A DNA stretch of 64,000 nucleotides from Pseudomonas alkylphenolica (GCF_004025535.1 NZ_QJRG01000034.1:186001-250000), one strand, 5' to 3'; shown: positions 15,640-25,662, numbered from the stretch's first letter. Notes: a model not told the origin generated them from the letters alone. Translations and numbers: made by a program.

Positions 15640-16554
15640 TTCAAACCGCTGCAGATAGTCCCGCTGTTGTTGCCAGGCCGACTCCTGGACCACCGGCTTG
15701 AAACGCACCACATTCCCCGGCAACAACTGCGCCAGGCGTGCCAGCGCCAACGGCGTCAACGCGCCCAGGCGTGGGTAACCACCGATGGTCTGGCGATCGT
15801 TGAGCAACACGATCGGCTGCCCATCCGGCGGTACCTGTACTGCGCCCAGCGGAATCCCCTCGGAAATCATCGGCGCACCCTGATACTGCAAGGCCGGGCC
15901 CAGCAAACGCATGCCCATGCGGTCGGCGCGGCTGTCGAGGGTCCAGTCGCGGTTGAATGCCTCGAACAGGCTCTGGCCACTGAAGTCACCGATCTGCGCC
16001 CCCAACACCAGATCAAGTGCACTGACGTCACCAAAGTCAGGTCGCAACGCCTCGGGCACTGTTTTCAATACGGGCACGGGACGGTCATATGCCAGCTGTT
16101 GCCCCTTGGCCAACGGCGAACCAAACCCATCCAGCCCGCCCAGTTCCTCGCGCACCACGCTCGCGCAACTGCCCAGCACCTGCGCTGCAGCAAAGCCGCC
16201 CGGCGCGGCCAGATAAGCCCGCGCACCCTGCACAGGTTGATTCAGGCGCAAGCGCTGGCCCCTGCTCAGGGTGAAGCTGGACCAGGGCTTGAGCGGCTCA
16301 CCGTCGATCCGCGCATCCAGATCGGCGCCCGCCAGCGCCAGGCAGCAATCGTCCTCGGCGACCAGACTGAAACCGCCCAAAGTAACTTCCACCACCGGCG
16401 CCTCGGCAGGGTTGCCCAGCAGCCAGTTGGCCCAACGCATAGAGACCCAGTCCAGTGCCCCGCCCTGGGTCACGCCCAGGTGGCGCACGCCGAACCGACC
16501 GGCGTCCTGCAGCAGGCACAGCGGCGTGCTGGCCTCAATCGACAAGCGGCTCAT
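15634..16554 (-). CDS. pxpC: 5-oxoprolinase subunit C (biotin-dependent carboxyltransferase family)
   Basis: A 306-residue protein of the KipA/PxpC family. Motifs QDAGRFGVRHLGVTQGGALD at the start and GYPRLGALTPLALARLAQL near the end are characteristic. With PxpA and PxpB it forms the ATP-dependent prokaryotic 5-oxoprolinase that opens pyroglutamate to glutamate. Its start overlaps the pxpB stop as ATGA, so expression is coupled. The C-terminus falls in a REP arm. Confidence 0.92.
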   Translation of the reverse strand: MSRLSIEASTPLCLLQDAGRFGVRHLGVTQGGALDWVSMRWANWLLGNPAEAPVVEVTLGGFSLVAEDDCCLALAGADLDARIDGEPLKPWSSFTLSRGQRLRLNQPVQGARAYLAAPGGFAAAQVLGSCASVVREELGGLDGFGSPLAKGQQLAYDRPVPVLKTVPEALRPDFGDVSALDLVLGAQIGDFSGQSLFEAFNRDWTLDSRADRMGMRLLGPALQYQGAPMISEGIPLGAVQVPPDGQPIVLLNDRQTIGGYPRLGALTPLALARLAQLLPGNVVRFKPVVQESAWQQQRDYLQRFEL

Positions 16555-17255
16555 GCCAAGGCCTCCAGCGGGGTATCGTCGCCGCCCAGGTTGATGAAGG
16601 TGGTGTGGTCGACAGCCACGAAACGCACCCGGTCGCCCGGTTGCAACAGGCTGTAGCCGTCCCGCTCACGGTCAAAAAGCTTGCTCGGGGTACGGCCGAT
16701 CAGGTTCCAGCCACCGGGTGACACCGCCGGGTAGGCCGCGGTCTGACGCTCGGCGATGCCGACGCTGCCGGCCGCCACGCGCTTGCGCGGCGTCGCCAGG
16801 CGCGGCGCCGCCAAGGCTTCTTCAACCAGGCCCATGAACGCAAAGCCCGGCGCGAATCCCAGGGCGAACACCTGATACTCGCGTTCACTGTGACGGCGCA
16901 CGATGTCGGCCACCGAGGTAGCGCAGCGCTCGGCCAACAGGGCCAGCTCCGGGCCGACACTCAGGTCGTACCACACCGGAATCTCGTGCAGACGTCCGCC
17001 GCTGCCGTTGTCCGGGCGCAGGTTTTCCAGCGCTTCGCGCACCAGGGTACGGGCCTGCTCCGGTGACAGGTGCAGCAGGTCGAAATGCACCATCGCCGTG
17101 GTGTAAGACGGCACCAGGTCAATCAGCCGCTCGCCGAACACGGCGCGCAAACGCTGACTGGCCGCCAGCATCCACGGCATGTTGGCTTCATCGATGGCGT
17201 CGAACAAGCGCACCATCAGGCAGTCGATGGCCACCGTTTCAATGCGGTAGTTCAT
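16551..17255 (-). CDS. pxpB: 5-oxoprolinase subunit B (KipI family)
   Basis: A 234-residue KipI/PxpB protein with the family motif [18 protein letters not shown] and a C-terminal [10 protein letters not shown]. It pairs with PxpC in the ATPase part of 5-oxoprolinase. The ATG at 17255 overlaps the pxpA stop by four bases, which decides it over an in-frame start at 17333 inside pxpA. Confidence 0.92.
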   Translation of the reverse strand: MNYRIETVAIDCLMVRLFDAIDEANMPWMLAASQRLRAVFGERLIDLVPSYTTAMVHFDLLHLSPEQARTLVREALENLRPDNGSGGRLHEIPVWYDLSVGPELALLAERCATSVADIVRRHSEREYQVFALGFAPGFAFMGLVEEALAAPRLATPRKRVAAGSVGIAERQTAAYPAVSPGGWNLIGRTPSKLFDRERDGYSLLQPGDRVRFVAVDHTTFINLGGDDTPLEALA

Positions 17256-18004
17256 GACGCCACCAGTGCATCGAGCGCCTGGCGAATCTGCTGCACGGCG
17301 GCCACCGAGCTGTCGTTGTCGCCATGCACGCACAAGGTGTGTGCCTGCAAGTGCAGCTCACTGCCGTCCGCGGCGACCAGTGCCTCGCCACGGGCCAGGC
17401 GTAACGCCTGATCGACGATCACCGCCGGGTCGTGATGCACGGCGCCTGGCAGGCGCCGCGACACCAGGTGACCGGCGGCATCGTAGGCGCGGTCGGCAAA
17501 CGCCTCGAACCACAAGGTAACCCCGTACTCGTCGCCCAGGGCCTGGGCGGCGCGGTTGTCGGCCGTGGCCATGAGCATCAGCGGCAGTTGCCGGTCATAG
17601 CTAGCTACCGCTTCGAGCACGGCTCGCAGTTTGAGCGGGTCGGCCATCATGTCGTTGTACAGCGCGCCATGGGGTTTTACGTAGGCAACCCGGGTGCCTT
17701 GCGTCCGGCAGATGCCATCTAGGGCACCGATCTGGTAGTGCAGCAGGTCGCGGATTTCCTCGGCGCTGCAGGCCATGGAACGGCGGCCGAAGCCGGCCAA
17801 GTCCTGGTAGGCCGGATGGGCGCCGATCCGCACATCACGGGCGACTGCCAGGGCCACGGTCTTGCGCATGATGCCCGGGTCGCCGGCATGGAAACCGCAG
17901 GCGATGTTGGCGCAATCCACAAAGGGCATGACCTGGGCGTCCAGGCCCATGGTCCAGCTGCCGAAACTCTCACCCATGTCGCAATTCAGTAGCAGGCGGC
18001 TCAC
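17252..18004 (-). CDS. pxpA: 5-oxoprolinase subunit A (LamB/YcsF family)
   Basis: A 250-residue YcsF-family protein. The N-terminal [10 protein letters not shown], the CGFHAGDP motif and [15 protein letters not shown] are hallmarks. PxpA is the subunit for ring opening of 5-oxoproline. It leads the pxpABC set on the minus strand and lies 25 bases after an MFS transporter gene, so transporter and enzyme are probably co-transcribed. TAAGGAG-like AGGAGT precedes the ATG. Confidence 0.93.
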   Translation of the reverse strand: MSRLLLNCDMGESFGSWTMGLDAQVMPFVDCANIACGFHAGDPGIMRKTVALAVARDVRIGAHPAYQDLAGFGRRSMACSAEEIRDLLHYQIGALDGICRTQGTRVAYVKPHGALYNDMMADPLKLRAVLEAVASYDRQLPLMLMATADNRAAQALGDEYGVTLWFEAFADRAYDAAGHLVSRRLPGAVHHDPAVIVDQALRLARGEALVAADGSELHLQAHTLCVHGDNDSSVAAVQQIRQALDALVAS

Positions 18005-18029
18005 GTCTGTAACTCCTTCAGGCTTGGCC

Positions 18030-19316
18030 TTAACGGGCTTCTAGTTCTTTGCCACGGGTTTCCGGCAAGCTCAACGCGGCCAGAATCACCACCCCGTAGG
18101 ACACCGCTGCAAATGCGCCGATACCCAGACCCAGCGGTACCTTCTGGCTGAGCATACCGATCAGCAGCGGGAAAAGCGCCGCCAGGGCACGCCCGATGTT
18201 GTAGCAGAAACCCTGCCCCGAACCACGGATGCGAGTGGGAAACAGCTCGGTGAGAAACGCCCCCATGCCGCTGAAGATACCCGAAGCGAAAAAGCCCAGG
18301 GGGAAGCCAAGCCAGAGCATCACGCCATTGCTGACCTGCATCTGGGTGTACAGCAGGACGATGACGAACGAACCCACGGCGAACAGGATGAAGTTCTTTT
18401 TGCGTCCCAGCAGGTCGGTCAGATAGGCACTGATCACGTAGCCGACATAGGAGCCGAAGATCACCATGGCCAGGTAGCCACCCGTGCCGAGCACACTCAG
18501 GCCACGCTCGTTCTTGAGGAAGGTCGGCAGCCAGGAGGTGATCGCGTAGTAACCGCCCAACGCACCGGTGGTCAGCAGCGAAGCACGAATTGTGGTGAAG
18601 AGCATGCCCGGGGCAAAAATTTCATAGAAATGCGACGGTGCTGCGGTCTTTTCCGCCGCCTTGGCCTGGCGGTAGATCTCCGGATCCTTGACCAGGCGAC
18701 GAACGAAAATCACGAACACTGCCGGCACGATACCCAGCAGGAACAGTGCGCGCCAGGCGTCTTCCGGCGGCAGCAGGGAGAACAGCACGGCGTACAGGAT
18801 TGCCGTCAGGCCCCAGCCAATGGCCCAGCCCGACTGCACCATGCCCACCGCCTTGCCACGGTCCTTGGCGCGGATGACTTCACCGATCAGCACCGCACCG
18901 GCGGTCCATTCACCGCCAAAGCCGAAACCCATCAGGGTGCGGGCGATCAGCAGTTGTTCGTAGTTCTGTGCAAAACCGCAGAGGAAGGTGAAAAACGCGA
19001 ACCACAGCACTGTCAGCTGCAGGGTGCGCACCCGGCCGATACGGTCGGAGAGGATACCGGCGATCCAGCCGCCCAGGGCCGAGGCAATCAGGGTGCTGGT
19101 GTGGATCAGGCCGGCTTCGGCGGTGGTGATGCCCCACAGGGCAATCAGGGTGGGAATGACGAAGCTGAGCATCTGGGTGTCCATGCCATCCAGACCGTAA
19201 CCGATCTTGCAGCTCCAGAACGTCCGTCGTTCCTGCTTGTTGATGTTACGGTACCAGTCAAAGGGCCCCGCCACTGTCCTGGTTTCGACCTGTTGCTGCA
19301 CGCCCGATGGGTTCAT
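18030..19316 (-). CDS. MFS transporter, likely for the pxp pathway
   Basis: A 428-residue major facilitator with twelve predicted membrane helices. The loop-2 motif is [12 protein letters not shown] and the mirrored loop has [11 protein letters not shown], the aromatic acid/sialate:H+ symporter style. It heads the pxpABC operon, 25 bases upstream of pxpA, so pyroglutamate or a related acid is a reasonable substrate guess. GAGG before the ATG at 19316 decides the start over 19367. Substrate is inferred from context only. Confidence 0.88.
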   Translation of the reverse strand: MNPSGVQQQVETRTVAGPFDWYRNINKQERRTFWSCKIGYGLDGMDTQMLSFVIPTLIALWGITTAEAGLIHTSTLIASALGGWIAGILSDRIGRVRTLQLTVLWFAFFTFLCGFAQNYEQLLIARTLMGFGFGGEWTAGAVLIGEVIRAKDRGKAVGMVQSGWAIGWGLTAILYAVLFSLLPPEDAWRALFLLGIVPAVFVIFVRRLVKDPEIYRQAKAAEKTAAPSHFYEIFAPGMLFTTIRASLLTTGALGGYYAITSWLPTFLKNERGLSVLGTGGYLAMVIFGSYVGYVISAYLTDLLGRKKNFILFAVGSFVIVLLYTQMQVSNGVMLWLGFPLGFFASGIFSGMGAFLTELFPTRIRGSGQGFCYNIGRALAALFPLLIGMLSQKVPLGLGIGAFAAVSYGVVILAALSLPETRGKELEAR

Positions 19317-19459
19317 GGTTGCCTCAGCTTGTTGGTATTGTTTTAAAGGCGGCGATCTTTGTCGCAACCGTGACCGATATTTTTCGATGGGGGCGCAGCG
19401 ACGTCCAACGAGAAAAACCAGCGGTCTGGCATAAGAAAAAATTGATCAGTGAGCACAGC

Positions 19460-20371
19460 ATGAACCTCAAGTTCCTCGAAACCTTCGTCTGGGTTGCCCG
19501 GCTCAAGAGCTTTCGCCTGACCGCGGAAAAGCTCTTCACCACCCAGGCCTCGATTTCCAGCCGCATCGCGGCGCTGGAAAACGATCTCGGGGTCAAGCTG
19601 CTGGTGCGTGACTCGCGGGGCGTCAGCCTGACGCCTGAGGGCAGCAAGGTGCTCGAGTACGCCGAGCAGATGCTCGACACCGCCAGGGCGCTCAAGCAAT
19701 CGCTGGACAGCGACCGGGCAAAAGTCGGACGTGTGCGTCTCGGGGTGATGGACACGGTGATCCATACCTGGATGAGCCCGCTGGTCGCCGAGTTGATGGA
19801 GCGCTACCCCCAGGTTGAAATCGAACTGGTCGCCGATACCGCGCTCAACTTGCGCGAACAGCTGCAAAAAGGCTTTCTCGACGTGATCCTGCAAACCGAC
19901 CTGCTGCGCCAGGAATCGATCCGCAGCCTGGACCTGGCGCGCTACCCCATGGGCTGGATTGTCGCCAGCCAGTCGATCTACAACCGCGACTATGCCTCGC
20001 TTGGCGAACTGGCACGTGAGCGCATCGTGACCTTTTCAAAAAACTCCAGGCCGCATCAGGAAGTGCTCAGCTTGCTCCAGGCCGAAGGTGTCAGCACACC
20101 CCGGCTGAACTGTGTGAACTCGGTGGCGGCGATCACGCGCTTGCTGCGTGACGGTTTCGGTATCGGTGCCCTGCCCCCGGCGCTGGTCAGTGAAGAACTG
20201 GCGCGGGGCGAACTGACGCAACTGTCGCTGGTGCCACAACCACCGAGCCTGGAGCTGGTGGTGGCCTGGCAAACCGGTGTGGAGCTGGTCGATGAAGTGG
20301 TGGCTCTGTGCCGCAATGTACTGGAGCGCTATGCCGCCAATGCCGGGCCCGAGCGCATCAAGCTGGTCTAG
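19460..20371 (+). CDS. LysR-family transcriptional regulator
   Basis: A 303-residue LysR regulator: winged HTH at residues 2-60 (FRLTAEKLFTTQASISSRIAALENDLGVKLL) and a C-terminal effector-binding domain. It is divergent from the MFS-pxpABC operon across 143 bases, the usual arrangement for a LysR protein controlling its neighbour. The ATG at 19460 begins the HTH directly; the upstream in-frame extension to 19307 overlaps the MFS gene. Its stop overlaps the converging gene by four bases. Confidence 0.92.
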   Translation: MNLKFLETFVWVARLKSFRLTAEKLFTTQASISSRIAALENDLGVKLLVRDSRGVSLTPEGSKVLEYAEQMLDTARALKQSLDSDRAKVGRVRLGVMDTVIHTWMSPLVAELMERYPQVEIELVADTALNLREQLQKGFLDVILQTDLLRQESIRSLDLARYPMGWIVASQSIYNRDYASLGELARERIVTFSKNSRPHQEVLSLLQAEGVSTPRLNCVNSVAAITRLLRDGFGIGALPPALVSEELARGELTQLSLVPQPPSLELVVAWQTGVELVDEVVALCRNVLERYAANAGPERIKLV

Positions 20372-20889
20372 CGCCAGCTCTCCGTCACCGCCTTGCGCCG
20401 CCCGCCAAGTACCACCCAGCCCAGCAGCACCAACAGGCTTTCCACCAGCAGTGCCAGCAGCAACGCACAGCTCAGTCCCCAGGCCAGCGCCTCGGGCTTG
20501 AGCAGTATCTGGTAGCTGTAACCCTTGAGCGTTTCCTCACGCAGCTGGCTGTCGGCGTTCGCCAGTACGTGCCAGGTGCGCGGTAGCCATGGGCCCTGAA
20601 GCGCCTGCCACTCACGCTCGAACAGCTGGTTGCGGATCAGCAGGCTGTCGATGCTGTTGGCGTCGCTGTTGAACACCGGATCGTCACTGCTGCGGTAATG
20701 GCGTACCAGAGCCTGCAGATCACCGTTGAAGAACCGTTGCGCGGTTGCCTCGAAGCCTTTGAGACCTTCGCGGGACTCCAGCAGGTGCGCTTCGACCCGC
20801 TGGCTGTAGGCATCGATCAGCCCAGGTACCTGCACCCCCACCAGCAAACCGAAGGTGAACAGCAGCAAACGCAGGTAACTTCTGAACAT
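20368..20889 (-). CDS. DUF2937-like membrane protein
   Basis: A 173-residue protein with an N-terminal hydrophobic segment (YLRLLLFTFGLLVGVQVPGLI) and another near the C-terminus (ALAWGLSCALLLALLVESLLVLLGWVVL). Between them lies a helical extracytoplasmic stretch. The pattern resembles the DUF2937 family of proteobacterial membrane proteins, whose role is unknown. It follows the amidotransferase gene by ten bases. Confidence 0.7.
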   Translation of the reverse strand: MFRSYLRLLLFTFGLLVGVQVPGLIDAYSQRVEAHLLESREGLKGFEATAQRFFNGDLQALVRHYRSSDDPVFNSDANSIDSLLIRNQLFEREWQALQGPWLPRTWHVLANADSQLREETLKGYSYQILLKPEALAWGLSCALLLALLVESLLVLLGWVVLGGRRKAVTESWR

Positions 20890-20899
20890 GGGCTATTCC

Positions 20900-21673
20900 T
20901 TAGCATTGACCCTGGGTAATGCATTCACCGCGGCGCCACAGCGCCCATTGACCGGGCTCGTAGCGCTGCCAGGTTTCATTCTCGGTCAGCGCTTCGGTGG
21001 CAATCACCGTGACCACGTCGTTAGGGGTGGTTTCGGCCTGGAAGTCGACGATCATGTCAACGTCCTTCAGGCGTGCCGGCCCGAAGGGTGCGCGGCGGGT
21101 GATGTGCACAAGCTTGGTCGAGCAGAAGCAGAACAGCCAGTCGCCGTCACTGAGCAGGCAATTGAATACGCCCTTGCCACGGTACTGGGCACAGGCCTCG
21201 ACCAGCACCGGCAGCAATGCTTCGATTTCGACCGGTTCCGGGAACGCCTCGCGCACGCGGTTGAGCAGGTCGCAGAAGGCCGCTTCGCTGTCGGTATCGC
21301 CGACCGGCCGGTAGAACGTGGCCTGGCCCTTGAACTCACCCAACTGGCCGTTATGGGCAAAACACCAGTTGCGCCCCCACAGCTCGCGCACAAAGGGGTG
21401 GGTGTTGGACAGGCAGACTTTGCCGACATTGGCCTGGCGAATGTGGCCGATCACCACTTCGCTTTTGATCGGGTAGCGCTGGACCAGGTTGGCCACTTCC
21501 GAATCGCAGCTCGCTGCCGGGTCCTGAAACAGGCGCAGCCCACGACCTTCATAAAAGCCGATGCCCCAGCCATCACGGTGCGGACCGGTGCGCCCGCCGC
21601 GCTGCATCAGCCCAGTGAAGCTGAAAACGATGTCGGTTGGCACGTTGGCACTCATGCCCAGTAGTTCACACAT
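20900..21673 (-). CDS. Class II glutamine amidotransferase (YafJ type)
   Basis: A 257-residue Ntn-type amidotransferase. The nucleophile is C2 after removal of Met (MCELLGMS), with RTGPHRDGWGIGFYE and the glutamine-binding CFAHNGQLGEF. No synthetase domain follows, so it is a stand-alone YafJ/EgtC-type protein acting on an unknown gamma-glutamyl or amide substrate. It is grouped with two membrane protein genes on the same strand. Confidence 0.88.
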   Translation of the reverse strand: MCELLGMSANVPTDIVFSFTGLMQRGGRTGPHRDGWGIGFYEGRGLRLFQDPAASCDSEVANLVQRYPIKSEVVIGHIRQANVGKVCLSNTHPFVRELWGRNWCFAHNGQLGEFKGQATFYRPVGDTDSEAAFCDLLNRVREAFPEPVEIEALLPVLVEACAQYRGKGVFNCLLSDGDWLFCFCSTKLVHITRRAPFGPARLKDVDMIVDFQAETTPNDVVTVIATEALTENETWQRYEPGQWALWRRGECITQGQC

Positions 21674-21696
21674 GCTTGACTGCTCCCGGGCAAATC

Positions 21697-22185
21697 CTAC
21701 AAGCGCGGCTCGACCCGCGAACGGTTGCCGCCCTGTGGTGCTGGCGGCGGATTGCGATAGCGGTCGCGGCCGTCGGCGGCGAACGCCTCATCGGCCGGCG
21801 CCTCTTCAGCATCGCGCTTGGCAGCGGCTTCAGCCTGTTCGCGGCGCACCCGCGCGCGTTTTTCCAGCGGCCAGCGCACGGCCACGAAGACCCCGTACAG
21901 AACGAAGGCGATCATGCCGTACATGGCAAGGTCGGCGGCGGCGCGCAATTCGTTGTTGCCGACCTTGAACAGCAGGTCGAGGGCACCGACGGCAATGGCC
22001 GGCGCGAACAGGTCCTTGGCGGGGTCGACGATGGTCGGGGTAAACAGCAAAATTGCCATTACCACCCGCAGTGGCTCGCGCAACCAGCGCCACATCCAGC
22101 TGGTCAGGCGAAAGCCCACGGCCAGGCACCCCAGGGCAGCCAGGGCGTAAAGGCCCCAAGCGAGCAGATAGTCGTTCTCGGTCAT
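21697..22185 (-). CDS. Conserved-looking small membrane protein
   Basis: A 162-residue protein with about three hydrophobic segments (LAWGLYALAALGCLAVGF, VVMAILLFTPTIV, YGMIAFVLYGVFVAV) and a long charged, proline-containing cytoplasmic tail. I do not recognise a domain. It is 24 bases upstream of the amidotransferase gene on the same strand and divergent from oligopeptidase B. Confidence 0.75.
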   Translation of the reverse strand: MTENDYLLAWGLYALAALGCLAVGFRLTSWMWRWLREPLRVVMAILLFTPTIVDPAKDLFAPAIAVGALDLLFKVGNNELRAAADLAMYGMIAFVLYGVFVAVRWPLEKRARVRREQAEAAAKRDAEEAPADEAFAADGRDRYRNPPPAPQGGNRSRVEPRL

Positions 22186-22271
22186 GGTGTCCGTGGCAAG
22201 CTAGGCAAATAGACGCTTATGATAAACACATTTGAGCGCGCAGGCGCCCCCCAGCCAAGAGATCCCCCCGC

Positions 22272-24323
22272 ATGTCCGCAGACGCTACTGCTCCCCGCGC
22301 CCCGATTGCCCACGTCGCCGAAGGGGCTGACCCTTACGCCTGGCTTCAGGCCCGCGACACCCCCGAGGTGATCGCCTACCTGAACGCCGAGAACGCCTGG
22401 CAGGAGGCGCAACTGGCCGATCAGGCAGCGCTGCGCGAGCAACTGTTCGAAGAGATCCGCAGCCGGATCCAGGAAACCGACCTGTCCCTGCCCTCGCCTT
22501 GGGGCCCGTACCTGTACTACAGCCGCACCACCGCCGGTGAAGAGTACCCGCGCCATTACCGCTGCGCGCGACCGGCTGACGACAGCAATACGGTCGACGA
22601 AGCCAGCGAAGAGCTGCTGCTGGACCCCAACCAGCTGGCCAACGGCGGCTTTCTGTCCCTGGGCGCCTTCAACATCAGCCCCGACCATCAGCGCCTGGCC
22701 TACAGCCTGGATACCAGTGGCGACGAGGTCTACACCCTGTACGTCAAGGACCTGGCCAGCGGTGCCATAGAAACCCTGCCGTTCGAGGACTGCGACGGCA
22801 GCATGACCTGGGCCAACGACAACCAGACGCTGTTTTTCGCCGAACTGGACGACACCCACCGCCCGCACAAGCTGCTGCGCCATCGCCTGGGCAGCGGTGT
22901 TGCCGAAACGGTGTACGAGGAGACCGACGGGCGGTTTTTCCTGCATTGCTACCGCGCCAGCTCCGAACGTCAGCTGATCCTGCTGCTCAACAGCAAAACC
23001 ACCAGCGAAGCCTGGGTGCTCGATGCCGAGCGTCCCGGGGATGACTTCACCTGCCTGGCGCCTCGCGTCGAAGGGCATGAATACTTCCCTGACCACGGCC
23101 AGCTGGACGGTCAGTGGCGCTGGTTCATTCGCACCAATCAGGACGGCATCAACTTCGCCCTCTACCAGGCCGACGCCGACCAGGTACCGCGCCGCGAACA
23201 CTGGCAATTGCTGGTAGCGCACCGCGACACGGTGATGCTCGAAGGCCTCACCCTCAATGCCGGCGCCCTGACCCTGAGCCTGCGTGAAGGCGGGCTGCCG
23301 ATCATTGAAGTCCATCCGCAGGGGCTGGCAGCCTATCGCGTAGAGCTGCCGGACGCTGCCTACAGCCTGTACGTGCAAGACAGCCTGGAATTTGTCAGCA
23401 CCCGCATCCGCCTGCGTTACCAGTCGCTGAACCGTCCGGCCCAGGTGCGCCAGCTTGACCTGGCCACCGGCGCCCAGCAGGTACTCAAGGAAACCCCGGT
23501 GCTCGGACCGTTCGACCCGGACGCCTACGTTAGCCAGCGCCTGTGGGCTACGGCAGGCGACGGTACCCAGGTGCCGATCAGCCTGGTACAGCGCCGCAGC
23601 GACCTGGGCAAACCGGTGCCGTTATACCTGTACGGCTACGGTGCCTATGGCGAAAGCCTCGACCCGTGGTTCTCCCATGCGCGCCTGAGCCTGCTCGATC
23701 GCGGTGTGGCATTTGCCATTGCCCACGTGCGCGGCGGCGGCGAGCTGGGCGAAGCCTGGTACCGGGCGGGCAAGCAGGAGCACAAGCACAACACTTTCAG
23801 CGACTTCATCGCCTGTGCCGAGCACCTGATCGCTGAAGGCGTAACCCGCGCCGAGCAACTGGCGATCAGTGGCGGTAGCGCCGGCGGCCTGCTGATTGGC
23901 GCGGTGCTCAACCAGCGCCCTGACCTGTTCAAGGCGGCGATTGCCGAAGTGCCGTTCGTCGATGTCCTCAACACCATGCTCGACCCGGACCTGCCGATGA
24001 CCGTCACCGAGTACGACGAGTGGGGCAACCCTGAAGAGCCTGAGGTGTACGAGCGCATCAAGGCCTACGCGCCGTACGAGAACGTCAAGGCCCAGGCCTA
24101 CCCGGCGCTGCTGGTGGTGGCCGGCTACAACGACAGCCGCGTGCAGTACTGGGAAGCAGCCAAATGGGTCGCTCGCTTGCGGGTAACCAAGACCGACGAC
24201 AATCTGTTGCTGCTCAAGACCGAAATGGGTGCAGGGCACGGTGGCATGAGCGGACGCTATCAAGGGCTGCGTGATGTGGCGCTGGAATATGCATTTGTCT
24301 TTAAAGTGCTGGGGTTGGTGTAA
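22272..24323 (+). CDS. ptrB: Oligopeptidase B (S9 serine peptidase)
   Basis: This 683-residue enzyme is a prolyl-oligopeptidase-family protease cutting short peptides after basic residues in the cytoplasm. An N-terminal seven-bladed propeller is followed by an alpha/beta hydrolase. The catalytic triad can be placed: S536 (SGGSAGGL), D621 (YNDSRV) and H656 (GAGHGG). The acidic EEPEVYERIKAYAPYENV near residue 590 is typical of oligopeptidase B. It is full length and has no signal peptide. Confidence 0.93.
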   Translation: MSADATAPRAPIAHVAEGADPYAWLQARDTPEVIAYLNAENAWQEAQLADQAALREQLFEEIRSRIQETDLSLPSPWGPYLYYSRTTAGEEYPRHYRCARPADDSNTVDEASEELLLDPNQLANGGFLSLGAFNISPDHQRLAYSLDTSGDEVYTLYVKDLASGAIETLPFEDCDGSMTWANDNQTLFFAELDDTHRPHKLLRHRLGSGVAETVYEETDGRFFLHCYRASSERQLILLLNSKTTSEAWVLDAERPGDDFTCLAPRVEGHEYFPDHGQLDGQWRWFIRTNQDGINFALYQADADQVPRREHWQLLVAHRDTVMLEGLTLNAGALTLSLREGGLPIIEVHPQGLAAYRVELPDAAYSLYVQDSLEFVSTRIRLRYQSLNRPAQVRQLDLATGAQQVLKETPVLGPFDPDAYVSQRLWATAGDGTQVPISLVQRRSDLGKPVPLYLYGYGAYGESLDPWFSHARLSLLDRGVAFAIAHVRGGGELGEAWYRAGKQEHKHNTFSDFIACAEHLIAEGVTRAEQLAISGGSAGGLLIGAVLNQRPDLFKAAIAEVPFVDVLNTMLDPDLPMTVTEYDEWGNPEEPEVYERIKAYAPYENVKAQAYPALLVVAGYNDSRVQYWEAAKWVARLRVTKTDDNLLLLKTEMGAGHGGMSGRYQGLRDVALEYAFVFKVLGLV

Positions 24324-24347
24324 ATCGGGATTTTTGTTGTCTGAACC

Positions 24348-24369
24348 ATTCGCGGGTTTACCCGCGAAT
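24348..24369. terminator. Short REP-like hairpin after ptrB
   Basis: TTCGCGGGT and ACCCGCGAA pair across two bases. It is half of the REP motif, 25 bases after the ptrB stop, and probably ends that transcript. Confidence 0.6.
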
Positions 24370-24418
24370 AAAGTCACCACATCAACAACAGACACCACAC
24401 AACAAGAAAGCACCGCAC

Positions 24419-24889
24419 ATGCACGAACCGACTCATCTGAACAACGAAATCCGCGACATGCTCATGGACTGTGGCCTGTTCGACCAGCTGCAGCCCGTCG
24501 ACTTCCAGCACGCCGCCGGTTACTTCGGCATTACCACCCTCGGCGCCGGCGAAGCGATTTTTGCCGAGGGCGATGCCGGCACCTTCATGTGCATCATCCA
24601 CTACGGCGTGGTTTCGGTACGCAAGACCGACAGCGAGCAGCGTCAGGTCGAAATCGCCACCCTGCGCAAGGGCCGGGCCTTTGGCGAAATGGCCGTGCTC
24701 GACGGTGAGCGGCGCTCGGCCAGTTGCGTGGCCGCCAGCAATTGCCAACTGCTCAGCCTGGGCAAAGACTCGCTGGAAAAGATGATCAACGATGCGCCCA
24801 AGATCGCCGCCAAGATCATCCGTGCCCTGGCCGTCGCGTTGTCCCGGCGCCTGCGCATGCAGGACGGCCAACGCCTGTCACAGGTCTAG
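24419..24889 (+). CDS. Cyclic nucleotide-binding domain protein
   Basis: A 156-residue single-domain protein of the CRP/CAP effector fold (GEAIFAEGDAGTFMCIIHYG and the phosphate-binding cassette FGEMAVLDGERRSASCVA). The cassette keeps the E and R used to bind cAMP or cGMP. There is no DNA-binding domain, so it may sense nucleotide and act by protein contact. It stands alone; its stop overlaps the converging gene by four bases. Confidence 0.85.
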   Translation: MHEPTHLNNEIRDMLMDCGLFDQLQPVDFQHAAGYFGITTLGAGEAIFAEGDAGTFMCIIHYGVVSVRKTDSEQRQVEIATLRKGRAFGEMAVLDGERRSASCVAASNCQLLSLGKDSLEKMINDAPKIAAKIIRALAVALSRRLRMQDGQRLSQV

Positions 24890-25164
24890 TCGGTTTTCGC
24901 CTTGTCCTTGCTGTCCTGGGGCGTCAGCCCCGGCAAGGGTTGATCCCTGGGCGGCGTCGGTACGGTAATGGAAGGTAACAACGGCGAGCCCGGCCGGGCA
25001 TCGCCGGCGCGCGGTATCGTGCTTGGCGTCACCTGCGGATACGGTGTCGGCGTGGCCGTGCCCGGCGCACCCGGCACCGGCGCGATGGTGCGCGGCTGCA
25101 GGTCGGCAGCCATGGCGGACTGCAGGCTGACCAGGGTAAAGATCGCAAGGGTTGAGCAACGCAT
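24886..25164 (-). CDS. Small secreted proline/threonine-rich protein
   Basis: A 92-residue protein with a signal peptide (LAIFTLVSLQSAMA, cleaved near residue 19). The rest is low-complexity Pro/Thr/Ala/Gly (PGAPGTATPTPYPQVTPST) and ends in charged residues. GGAG precedes the ATG at 25164. It has no recognisable fold and is likely disordered in the periplasm. Function unknown. Confidence 0.7.
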   Translation of the reverse strand: MRCSTLAIFTLVSLQSAMAADLQPRTIAPVPGAPGTATPTPYPQVTPSTIPRAGDARPGSPLLPSITVPTPPRDQPLPGLTPQDSKDKAKTD

Positions 25165-25290
25165 GCGCAGTCTCCTTCTAGTACCTTCCGACAGGCTACT
25201 CCCATGTGCAGCGGTTTGCCTGTCCGAATCGGGCACCATCACGCTAAACTTCAAGGTATAACCGTAACAAGCCCGAGAAAAGGTAATCCC

Positions 25291-25662
25291 ATGAGTTCGG
25301 CATCCTCTGCCTCTGCCACCGCACGGCTCGACCGTATCCTTGCCGACGCCAAGCGCGACAAGGAAATGGGCTATCGCGACAAGGCCCTGAAAATGTACCC
25401 GCACGTCTGTGGCCGTTGTGCCCGTGAGTTCTCCGGCAAGCGCTTGAGCGAACTGACCGTGCATCACCGTGACCACAACCACGACAACAACCCGCAGGAC
25501 GGCTCCAACTGGGAACTGTTGTGCCTGTACTGCCACGATAACGAGCACTCGCGCTACACCGACCAGCAGTACTTCAGCGAAGGCTCCACCAGCAGCCCGA
25601 GCATCGCCAAGGCCACGCACAACCCGTTTGCCGGGTTGGCTGGCCTGCTGAAAAAAGACTGA
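25291..25662 (+). CDS. yajD: YajD-type HNH nuclease
   Basis: A 123-residue protein with a compact HNH motif: CGRCAREF, TVHHRDHNHDNN, then NWELLCLYCHDNEH. The four cysteines bind a structural zinc and HH...N...H the catalytic metal. This matches E. coli YajD, a putative nuclease of unknown role. AAGG seven bases upstream supports the ATG at 25291. Confidence 0.87.
   Translation: MSSASSASATARLDRILADAKRDKEMGYRDKALKMYPHVCGRCAREFSGKRLSELTVHHRDHNHDNNPQDGSNWELLCLYCHDNEHSRYTDQQYFSEGSTSSPSIAKATHNPFAGLAGLLKKD

Noticed and set aside
19317..19459. A specific LysR box (T-N11-A palindrome) in the divergent region
   Set aside because: Many partial T-N11-A matches but no clear palindrome, so no site could be assigned.
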